Shown here one piece after another: positions 6,858-13,737 of a DNA stretch of 19,033 nucleotides (positions within the stretch are counted from its first letter, which is position 1; every line of letters begins with the position of its first letter). Under the pieces are notes generated by a model. That model was not told where the DNA came from. It saw nothing but the letters and a program-made list of their open reading frames with translations, and ran no database searches. The stretch is from Burkholderiales bacterium (GTDB lineage Bacteria > Pseudomonadota > Gammaproteobacteria > Burkholderiales > Burkholderiaceae), in the NCBI GenBank assembly GCA_947372535.1, contig CANBUA010000061.1, positions 1 to 19,033 on the forward strand. Reading direction: 5' to 3'. The position numbers and the translations under genes are program-made.

Positions 6858-9275
6858 TCAAGCGGCTTGGTGACCACGCATGACCTGCCGTGGTTCGCAC
6901 CAAGCGGGCGCCCAGCGCGCCAGCATGGCAGCCAGTTGCGCACGCCCGAACGGCTTGGCCAGGTGCTCGTCCATGCCCACGGCCATGCAACGTTCCCGGT
7001 CCTCCATCATGGCGTTGGCCGTCACCGCGATGATGGGCGTGCGGCCCAGGCCGCGTTCGGCCTCGCTTCGGCGGATCACCTCGGTGGCCTGCAGGCCATC
7101 CATGACGGGCATGTGCCAATCCATGAGTATCAGATCAAAGGGCGTGCCAGCATGGTGGGCCTCATCCCACCGTTGTGTGGCCTCGCCCCCATCGCTGGCG
7201 ATGACGACTGTGCAGCCCAGTTGGTGCAGTTGCGCCTCGGCCACGATGACGTTGACGGGGTGATCCTCGACCAGGAGCACGCGCACGCTGGCAGCCGGCG
7301 CGGTAGGTACCGGCGCACGAAGCCAGCCGGTTTGCGACATCGGGGGTCGATCCAGGGCGGTGAGCAAGGCATCGACCAGACCGCGCCGGCGAATCGGCTT
7401 GCTCAGCAGCACCAAGAATCGGGTGGCTGGGGCCTGCGGATCCGGCAAGGACGCATCGCCATCAATGGCGGTCAGCAACACCATGGGCAGCTTGGTCAAG
7501 GCTTGCGGCGGACACGAACCCGCGCTGTCGCTGCGCACCACCAGGTCAAAAGCACCCGCCTGCGAAGATGCTGACAAGGTCTGCTCGGCCTCCTGATCGC
7601 TGAGGCAGACCGCGGTCGTCATCCCCAGCGCCCTCAGGTAGCGGTTGAGCAAGCTGGCCGTGGCGGGATAGGGCTCGACCACCAGGACTCGGCGGCCTTG
7701 CAAGGCCACGTCCCTGGTGCGCTGCTGCTCATCGGATAAATCATCGGCTTGCACAAGCACCTGAGTCAAGGGCAAGCTCACGCAGAAGGTCGAGCCCAAG
7801 CCAGGGGTGCTGACGAGGCTGACCTGACCTTTCATCAGCTCGCAGAGGTAGCGCGTGATGCTCAAACCCAGACCGGTGCCACCAAAGCGACGGGTGGTCG
7901 ACTCGTCCGCCTGGGCAAATGCGTCAAATATCTTGTCCTGTGCCTGGGGCGAAATGCCGATGCCGGTGTCACGGATGACCAGTTGGATGTCATCGGCCGT
8001 GGTGCGCCGGACCTGTACGGCCACCTCGCCTTCGGCTGTGAACTTGATGGCGTTGGACACGAGGTTGGCCAGGATCTGCCGCACCCGCACTGGATCGCCC
8101 AGCACGGCCGCTGGCACGTCGGGCGCCACGTCGCAGATCAGCTCCAGCTCTTTGGCATGGGCCTCGTGGGTGAAGAGGCCGACCACGTCCTCGGCAAGCT
8201 CGCCCAGATCGAAGGCCACCGACTCCAGCTTCAGGCTGTGCGCTTCGATCTTGGACAGATCCAGGATGTCGTTGAGGATGGCCATCAAGGCCTCGGCCGA
8301 GGAGCGCGCCATGCCCACGAAATGGCGCTGGCGCAGGTTCAACTCGCTGTCGTTGAGCAGGTCGAGCACGCCCAGCACGCCATTCATGGGCGTGCGGATT
8401 TCGTGGCTCATGTTGGCCAGGAACTGTGACTTGGCACGGCTGGCGCCCTCGGCCGCGTCCTTGGCCAGGCGCAGTTCTGCCGTGCGGGTTGCGACCGTGT
8501 CCTCCAGTGAGGCGCTGTAGGCCGCCAAGGCACCATCGCGCGACTGGATCTCCTCCAGCATCTGGTTGAAGCCCCGGTAGAGTTCGCCAATCTCGTCACG
8601 GTGAAAGGTCTCGACACGCACTTCATAGCGGTGGTCCTGCGAGACGTTCTGCATGGCGTGGGCCAGCTTCATGACGGGCGAGATGACGCTTTTTTGCAAA
8701 GGCAGCAGCACAGTCATGGCGGCCAATGAGGCCAGCAGACTGAGCCCGAGCATGAGACCGGCGCGCCAGTAGATGTCATCCAGCACATGGCGCGGGTCGA
8801 CGTCCACCAGCAGCGTGCCCACACGGGCACCGTCGAGCACCACGGGCTGGACCATGCTCAACTCGGTCCAGTCATGGCGCAGGGCCTGCCCTTGCTGAGC
8901 CGCCACGGCCTGCATGATCCGTTGCGCGTCTTCGCGCGTGGGCAGTTTTTTGGCGCCCTTGCGGTCAAAGACCGCCAACGGCTGACCTTCAAGGTCCAGC
9001 AGCTTGGCGTGGGTCACCTCGGGCAGCGTGTCCAGGCTGTTGAGCACCGCGCGGGCCGCACCGGCATCGCCAAACGCCAGGGCTGCGCGGGCATTGAGCG
9101 CCAGCACTTGCGTGATCCCGGCCGTGTTGCTGTAGAGCCGGTCACGTTCGGACCGCAAATCGAGCACCGTGTTGGCCAGGAACAGCACGGTGGCCGCCAG
9201 CATGGTGGAGGCAGCCATCACCAACAAGAGCCTGCGCCGAAAGCTCCATTGAGGAGGGAGCAGGCGCAGGATCAT
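6858..9275 (-). CDS. CHASE8-HAMP hybrid histidine kinase with two receiver domains
   Basis: An 805-residue inner-membrane kinase. TM1 is about 15-37; a periplasmic CHASE8-like domain (about 40-165) carries '[13 protein letters not shown]' and '[16 protein letters not shown]'. TM2 is about 172-194, followed by HAMP (195-245) and a coiled coil (245-280). Phosphoacceptor H291 sits in MSHEIRTP; ATPase boxes are NLVSNAIKF (404-412), DTGIG (436-440) and GGTGLGL (465-471). The first receiver (about 528-642) looks degenerate: VVEPYP replaces the acidic pair and 'LVVRSDSAG' replaces the phosphoacceptor motif. The second receiver (664-788) is intact, with E670/D671, D719 ([13 protein letters not shown]) and K774. 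The ATG overlaps the YfiR gene stop (ATGA at 9272-9275), implying translational coupling. CHASE8 is the sensor of YfiN-type cyclases, so a YfiR-controlled kinase is inferred. No output domain is present. Confidence 0.9.
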   Translation of the reverse strand: MILRLLPPQWSFRRRLLLVMAASTMLAATVLFLANTVLDLRSERDRLYSNTAGITQVLALNARAALAFGDAGAARAVLNSLDTLPEVTHAKLLDLEGQPLAVFDRKGAKKLPTREDAQRIMQAVAAQQGQALRHDWTELSMVQPVVLDGARVGTLLVDVDPRHVLDDIYWRAGLMLGLSLLASLAAMTVLLPLQKSVISPVMKLAHAMQNVSQDHRYEVRVETFHRDEIGELYRGFNQMLEEIQSRDGALAAYSASLEDTVATRTAELRLAKDAAEGASRAKSQFLANMSHEIRTPMNGVLGVLDLLNDSELNLRQRHFVGMARSSAEALMAILNDILDLSKIEAHSLKLESVAFDLGELAEDVVGLFTHEAHAKELELICDVAPDVPAAVLGDPVRVRQILANLVSNAIKFTAEGEVAVQVRRTTADDIQLVIRDTGIGISPQAQDKIFDAFAQADESTTRRFGGTGLGLSITRYLCELMKGQVSLVSTPGLGSTFCVSLPLTQVLVQADDLSDEQQRTRDVALQGRRVLVVEPYPATASLLNRYLRALGMTTAVCLSDQEAEQTLSASSQAGAFDLVVRSDSAGSCPPQALTKLPMVLLTAIDGDASLPDPQAPATRFLVLLSKPIRRRGLVDALLTALDRPPMSQTGWLRAPVPTAPAASVRVLLVEDHPVNVIVAEAQLHQLGCTVVIASDGGEATQRWDEAHHAGTPFDLILMDWHMPVMDGLQATEVIRRSEAERGLGRTPIIAVTANAMMEDRERCMAVGMDEHLAKPFGRAQLAAMLARWAPAWCEPRQVMRGHQAA

Positions 9276-9874
9276 CGACCCGGCGCCCCTTCGGTCTCGA
9301 CGATGGCCGAGGCCAGGCTGAGCAGGTCGGCGGCCAGGCGCAGGCCGACTTTCTGGGTCTGGGTGCGGTTGATGTCAAAGCGCAGGCGCGAGCCCACCCG
9401 CATCAGCCCGATCATGCCGCCTTCACGGGCGAACCCATTGATGTCGCTGATGGTCAGCGTGTTTTGCGAACCCAGCGCCTGGAGGATGGCACCACGCCGC
9501 TTGGCATCGGGCTCGGCCACGAACAGCAGGTGACAAGTCTTGAGGTCTTCAATGCGGTCGATCTGGACGATGCGCAGCGGATGGCCCTGGATAGGGCGAT
9601 CACCCAGGCTGCCCATGGCGCTGGTCAAGGCATCACGCTTGCCCAGCTGGCAATAGTTGAGGGCAGCGCTTTTGCTTGGAAATGCCGTCGACGGCCACTC
9701 CGTGAAGCGTGCGAAGTTGAAAATGTAGGCCGCCTGGATGGCCGCTTCGCTGGCTTCCGACTCTGCAGCACGCGCTGCGGGCGACGCGCCTGTTGCCACC
9801 GCACAGGCCAAGGCCAGCCAGGCCCGCCGCCAGCGGCCGCCCGGCTTGAAGGATGAGGTGCTGTCCGCTGTCAT
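9272..9874 (-). CDS. YfiR-family (DUF4154) periplasmic protein
   Basis: A 200-residue exported protein. Residues about 1-37 form a signal peptide (cleavage near AARA-AES). The mature part carries the family pattern: '[16 protein letters not shown]' (46-61), 'NYCQLG' (73-78), 'CHLLFVAE' (114-121), '[18 protein letters not shown]' (140-157), and a C-terminal helix '[12 protein letters not shown]' (177-188). In Pseudomonas aeruginosa YfiR inhibits the membrane cyclase YfiN from the periplasm, and its disulfides matter for stability and control. Here C75 and C114 match the first pair, but the second pair is missing. The gene starts immediately after the TonB receptor stop (TAA then ATG, no gap) and its TGA overlaps the kinase ATG, so it sits inside one operon. 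It probably links the outer-membrane receptor to the kinase sensor; that role is inferred. Confidence 0.87.
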   Translation of the reverse strand: MTADSTSSFKPGGRWRRAWLALACAVATGASPAARAAESEASEAAIQAAYIFNFARFTEWPSTAFPSKSAALNYCQLGKRDALTSAMGSLGDRPIQGHPLRIVQIDRIEDLKTCHLLFVAEPDAKRRGAILQALGSQNTLTISDINGFAREGGMIGLMRVGSRLRFDINRTQTQKVGLRLAADLLSLASAIVETEGAPGR

Positions 9875-11893
9875 TTAGAAAGCGGTCTCGATCTTGGCAA
9901 ACACAGAGCGAGGAATGGGCGACGAGACGCTGGGATTGAGTTGCTCCGCCTCGCGCCGACCAAGGTTGTGCGCACCGGCCGAGATCGTCATGTCCCTGAC
10001 CACCAGCCAGCGCAAATTGACGTCCAGCGCAGTGCGCGAGGGCACATTCAGCCCAGGCAGCAAGGGGTCTCGGCGCGCCGAGGTGTAGCGCAGCCACAGG
10101 TCGAGCGTCAGCTGGCTGTTGATGTCGAAGGATTCGCGCACGGAGGCCAGATGGCGTGGCGCGCCGCCCATGGTGGTTGGCAACAAGGGGGCCGAGAAAT
10201 GCGTCGCCATGTGGCTGTAAGCCACCTGTTGGCGCCAGGCTTTGTTGATGCGCCAATCAACGCCCAATTCGACACCGCGGGATGTGGCCTCGGTCGGCTT
10301 GGAGGCCGCCAGGGTGACAAACTGTCGACCATTGACGGTGGTGTCGCTGACAATGGCGGGATTGACGAGGTCCAAGCCCAAAAGTGGGTCGTAGTTCTGG
10401 ATGAAACCGGCCACGTCGATCGAGAGGTTCTGCAACACTTGGCTGCGCCAGCCGGCTTCAAGCGCGTTGACTTTTTCGACGATGCGCGTGTCGGGGTTGA
10501 TGATCAGACGCCCATCCACATTGCCCAAGGTGAAATTGACGCCGCCGTCGGCCTCCGCACGCCCGGGCGCACGAACCGCCCGCGAGACGGCCACCCAGCT
10601 TGAGGATTTCTCGTCCATCTTCCACAACAGTCTTGCATCGGGCGAGATCTGCGCACCGGAATAGCTGTCGTGGTCGATGCGGGCGCCATAGGTCAGCACC
10701 AAGCGATCGGCGATCAAGGTGTATTCGTCCTGCGCGAAGAACCGTGTGTTGACGAGGGTGCGCTGAGGGGGCTGGAAGGTGACCTCGGGCAGGCTGTCAA
10801 TCTTGTCGTGGTACCAGGTAAAGCCGGCGCCCCACATGATGTCGTGCCCGGAGTCGCGCGGGTGCCAGCGGTGCTGGACATCCAAATCCAGCGAGTTGGC
10901 TTGGTAGTCGAAATAGCCTTGCTGACGGATGTTCTGGCTTTGCACGGTGGTCTGGACGCGCAATTCGGATTCACTGCTCAAGGGCTTTTCAAGTGAAGCG
11001 GTGAGCACGGCTTTGTCCACGTTTTGAACGGTGGTCAAGGGGCCATAATTGTTCAAGTCGGGCAGCGGCACATTGCCGTCCTTGACGGACTGCAGCACCC
11101 GGCCTTGAACGGACAGCTTGGTGCCATCTTCCTGAGCATTGTCCCAGCGCATGCCCACGGTTTCAGCCCGCGATGCATTGTTGAGGTTCCTGCCCAAGGT
11201 GTCTTCGAAGGCGCCCTGGCGGTCGGCCTGCGCATCGATCCGCAGCCGGCTGGTCGGGCTCAGGGTCATCTCATGGCGCAGCAACAGCCTGTCCGAGCCA
11301 TCACTGCCCACCGTGGCCACGGCCAGGCTGTGCTTGCCCTCACCACTGCCGGCTTCGCGGGTGATGATGTTGATGACGCCATTGACGGCATTGGCGCCCC
11401 AGATCGCACCGGCGGGGCCACGGATGATCTCGATGCGCTCGATGTCTTCCAGCGGGACGCGTTCGGCCTCCCACAGCACGCCACTGTAGAGGGGCGAGAA
11501 CACGCTGCGCCCGTCGATCAACACTTGCAATTTGTTCGAAAAACGGCCCGTCTCGCCCCGAACGCCCACGGCCCAGCCGGACGGCGACATCTGCGCCACG
11601 TCCACACCCGGCGCCAGGCGCAAGACCTCGGGCAGCGAGCGAACGCCCAGGCGCATGATGTCGTCATGGGTGATGACGTGCACGGCGTCGGGCACGTCCG
11701 ACAGGCGCTGGCTCCTTCGGTTGGCCGAGGTGATCTCCACCCGCATCAGCTCTTCCATGGGCAATTCCGTCAGGGCGGCGGCTTCGCTTTCCACCTGCGC
11801 TAACGCCGGCCTGCCACCCGCGCAAATCGCCAGAAGCACGGCCACCGCACAGCGCGTCAAGGGCTGAGGATTTTTAGATGGGCTGAACATCAT
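9875..11893 (-). CDS. TonB-dependent outer-membrane receptor
   Basis: A 672-residue outer-membrane receptor. Residues 1-32 form a signal peptide (ending ALA-Q). A short linker contains 'TELPMEELMRVEITSA' (42-56), the kind of sequence found before the plug in this receptor group. The plug domain (about 62-175) includes 'VLRLAPGVDVAQ', 'QVLIDGRSVF' and 'IEIIRGPAGAIWGANAVNG', all typical. The remainder (about 190-672) is the 22-strand barrel, closing with '...KIETAF', the terminal phenylalanine needed for BAM assembly. It lacks the N-terminal signalling (STN) domain of FecA-type receptors, so a FecR/sigma route is unlikely. No TonB, ExbB or transport genes lie nearby, and the substrate is unknown. 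Start is ATGATG with no strong ribosome site; either codon could serve. It is the first gene of a tight three-gene unit with YfiR and the CHASE8 kinase. Confidence 0.93.
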   Translation of the reverse strand: MMFSPSKNPQPLTRCAVAVLLAICAGGRPALAQVESEAAALTELPMEELMRVEITSANRRSQRLSDVPDAVHVITHDDIMRLGVRSLPEVLRLAPGVDVAQMSPSGWAVGVRGETGRFSNKLQVLIDGRSVFSPLYSGVLWEAERVPLEDIERIEIIRGPAGAIWGANAVNGVINIITREAGSGEGKHSLAVATVGSDGSDRLLLRHEMTLSPTSRLRIDAQADRQGAFEDTLGRNLNNASRAETVGMRWDNAQEDGTKLSVQGRVLQSVKDGNVPLPDLNNYGPLTTVQNVDKAVLTASLEKPLSSESELRVQTTVQSQNIRQQGYFDYQANSLDLDVQHRWHPRDSGHDIMWGAGFTWYHDKIDSLPEVTFQPPQRTLVNTRFFAQDEYTLIADRLVLTYGARIDHDSYSGAQISPDARLLWKMDEKSSSWVAVSRAVRAPGRAEADGGVNFTLGNVDGRLIINPDTRIVEKVNALEAGWRSQVLQNLSIDVAGFIQNYDPLLGLDLVNPAIVSDTTVNGRQFVTLAASKPTEATSRGVELGVDWRINKAWRQQVAYSHMATHFSAPLLPTTMGGAPRHLASVRESFDINSQLTLDLWLRYTSARRDPLLPGLNVPSRTALDVNLRWLVVRDMTISAGAHNLGRREAEQLNPSVSSPIPRSVFAKIETAF

Positions 11894-11958
11894 CCGGCAA
11901 TGTCAAGGTTGATACGGCGTGGCCATGGGACACCTGATCTCGGTCAAGCGGGTGCCGC

Positions 11959-11987
11959 ATTATCCATTCACGCGGGCGATCAGCCAA
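11959..11987 (-). promoter_or_regulatory. Candidate sigma-70 promoter for the TonB receptor-yfiR-kinase operon
   Basis: Read on the minus strand, TTGGCT (11987-11982) and GATAAT (11964-11959) are separated by exactly 17 bases. The -10 matches the consensus at 5 of 6 positions; the -35 has the key TTG but is otherwise weak. Transcription would begin near 11952, giving a leader of about 60 bases before the receptor ATG. It is the best promoter match in the 198-bp gap 11894-12091. Confidence 0.45.
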
Positions 11988-12091
11988 AGACACGGCGACC
12001 GAGGTTGTAACCTGGGCCGCCAAAACCCGGCAAGGTCGGCAAAAATCGCCCTGACAGGCCAGAAACGTGACAGTTTGAAGCGACTTGAGGG

Positions 12092-12910
12092 TCAGAACCG
12101 CTTGGACAGGCCGATGCCCCATTGGGAATCGGGCGTCTGCCGGGTCGCCCCCCAAGAAAGCGCAAAGTCGATTTGCGTGTCGTGGTTGATCAGATACGCC
12201 GCGCCCACGTCGTAGGTGACGATGTTGCCGCCATTCTTGTTGGACGTCAGCTGCTGTCCCGCCAACTCGATGAAGGTGCGGAAGGTCTCGGTCCAGCCCT
12301 TGCCCACCGTGACGGCCGCAATGCCTCCGATGTAGTGCTGGCCAGCGGCATTGACCTCGCTGAACACACCCGGCATGACACCCACCGACCAGTCGCCCGG
12401 TAACTCCCATTCGGCCACAGCACGCAAGGAGGGCCTCACGCCATCACCCCGAAAGCTGGAGGAACCAGAATCCACATCGAAATGAAGCAGCCAGGCAATG
12501 CCAGGGCGGCCCGATTCATCGCCATCCGACACGTGCCATTTCACGCCCAGGGACACGTCGGCATAACCGTTTTCGGTGGTGATGCTGAACGGGTTGGCCG
12601 TCTGGATTCGGGAATGCAGCACGCCGTCGGTCTCCAACCTCAGCTCCCACGCATCGCCAATGCCGTAGCGCAGCAAGGTGGGGGTGGAATTGAGCCGCTC
12701 CTTGTCACCATTGCGCTTGTTTCTTTCAGAGGCAAATCCGGTCTCGATCTGGAAGCGCCCTTTGCCGACCACCAAACTGGACTCGACGAAGTCAGGACGG
12801 TCCGTGCTGATCTGCTCATCGGCATGCGCCTCGGGCAGCTGGGCCGACAAGACCGCTGCGCCCAGCAGGGCTGCCACGGACGCAAGAGTGCGCAATCGCA
12901 GTGAATCCAT
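12092..12910 (-). CDS. MetA-pathway-type outer-membrane transporter protein (PF13557-like)
   Basis: A 272-residue predicted outer-membrane beta-barrel. Residues about 1-30 form a signal peptide (AHA-D). The mature start reads 'STDRPDFVESSLVVGKGRFQ', which fits the family named 'putative MetA-pathway of phenol degradation', widely annotated simply as transporter. Despite the name there is no phenol-degradation gene here, so a substrate cannot be given. Alternating amphipathic strands run through the protein and it ends in ...GLSKRF, a BAM-type terminal phenylalanine. The open frame extends to 13330, but that would overlap cheW; the ATG at 12910, with GAGG upstream and a signal peptide directly after, is clearly the start. 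It is divergent from cheW across 226 bp, and lies upstream of the TonB receptor on the same strand with a 198-bp gap, so it is probably a separate transcript. Confidence 0.78.
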   Translation of the reverse strand: MDSLRLRTLASVAALLGAAVLSAQLPEAHADEQISTDRPDFVESSLVVGKGRFQIETGFASERNKRNGDKERLNSTPTLLRYGIGDAWELRLETDGVLHSRIQTANPFSITTENGYADVSLGVKWHVSDGDESGRPGIAWLLHFDVDSGSSSFRGDGVRPSLRAVAEWELPGDWSVGVMPGVFSEVNAAGQHYIGGIAAVTVGKGWTETFRTFIELAGQQLTSNKNGGNIVTYDVGAAYLINHDTQIDFALSWGATRQTPDSQWGIGLSKRF

Positions 12911-13013
12911 GGTGGCCCGCCTCGTTGAATTGGGAAAATAGGTTTGGAGTATTTCTGGGCTCAGCCGGCGGCACTCGGTGCAAAAAGGCCATGGCTGCCA
13001 CCTAGATTGCTGC

Positions 13014-13040
13014 TTCAGTTTCCGCCGCCCGCACCGATAG
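13014..13040 (+). promoter_or_regulatory. Candidate sigma-28 (FliA) flagellar promoter for cheW
   Basis: TTCAGTTT (13014-13021), 11 bases, then ACCGATAG (13033-13040). The classical sigma-28 consensus is TAAAGTTT-N11-GCCGATAA, so the match is 12 of 16 positions with exact spacing, including the core CCGATA. The start of transcription would be near 13047, leaving a leader of about 90 bases before cheW. The gene downstream is a chemotaxis gene, the expected class of target, which raises the likelihood well above a chance match. Confidence 0.6.
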
Positions 13041-13136
13041 TCCGTCATGGCCTGAGGGTTTGGTCTGGCGCTTTGGCGCCCGATTGTCAACCTGCCGCCC
13101 ACATTTTCAGCCTCTAGAGAAGAGACGAGGACACCC

Positions 13137-13733
13137 ATGAGCACCCTGAGCGAAGCAACCCCAGCCAATGCATCCAACCCTGCGAGCACCCCACGGGCCG
13201 CCTCGCCCATGTCCGGTCTGGGCAGCAAGGGCTTTGGCGCCAAGCGCCCGACCGCCGGCCCCAACAGCGCCGGCCGCGAGTTCCTGACCTTCAGACTGGG
13301 CACGGAAGAGTATGGCATCGACATCCTCAAAGTTCAGGAAATCCGCTCCTACGAGCCGCCCACCAAGATCGCCAATGCCCCCCCTTACCTGCGTGGCGTG
13401 GTCAACCTGCGCGGCGTCATCGTGCCCATCGTGGACTTGCGCGTCAAGTTCAACTGCGTCAACGAGCACGGCGAGGCCGACATCAACAGCTTCACCGTGG
13501 TGATCGTGCTCAACGTCAAAGGCCGCATCCTGGGCGCCGTGGTCGATTCAGTCAGCGACGTGATGCAGCTGTCCAACCAGTCGATTCAGCCTGCGCCCGA
13601 GATGAGCAGCGCCATGATCGACACGTCCTACATCACGGGCATCGCCAATGTCAACGAGCGATTGCTCATCCTCATGGACATCGAGGCCTTGATGAGCAGC
13701 GCGGACATGGGATTGATCAACGCCATCGCTTGA
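13137..13733 (+). CDS. cheW: CheW chemotaxis coupling protein with N-terminal extension
   Basis: A 198-residue cytosolic adaptor that joins chemoreceptors to the kinase CheA. The CheW domain spans about 47-190, beginning 'EFLTFRLGTEEYGIDILKVQ', with the conserved core 'LRGVVNLRGVIVPIVDLR' (85-102), whose NLRG arginine (R92) lies in the receptor/CheA interface. The first 46 residues are rich in Ala, Ser, Pro and Asn and look disordered; typical CheW proteins are about 150-170 residues and lack this. The ATG at 13137 is supported by ACGAGGAC upstream. The gene stands alone: no cheA, cheY or mcp is beside it, and it is convergent with the FtsX permease with only 4 bp between stops. A sigma-28-like promoter precedes it, so expression with flagella is likely. 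Confidence 0.94.
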   Translation: MSTLSEATPANASNPASTPRAASPMSGLGSKGFGAKRPTAGPNSAGREFLTFRLGTEEYGIDILKVQEIRSYEPPTKIANAPPYLRGVVNLRGVIVPIVDLRVKFNCVNEHGEADINSFTVVIVLNVKGRILGAVVDSVSDVMQLSNQSIQPAPEMSSAMIDTSYITGIANVNERLLILMDIEALMSSADMGLINAIA

Positions 13734-13737
13734 GTCG

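Noticed and set aside
12030..12091. Possible terminator after the MetA-type transporter (GCCTGTCAGGGC then TTTTT on the minus strand)
   Set aside because: The stem is only three to four base pairs, with a wobble, and the T-run is separated from it; too weak to support.
13085..13090. Perfect minus-strand TTGACA in the cheW/transporter intergenic region
   Set aside because: No -10-like sequence lies 16-18 bases further on, so it was not called a promoter.
12911..13330. N-terminal extension of the MetA-type transporter frame
   Set aside because: It would overlap cheW by nearly 200 bp and put about 140 residues before a proper signal peptide. The ATG at 12910 has a ribosome site.
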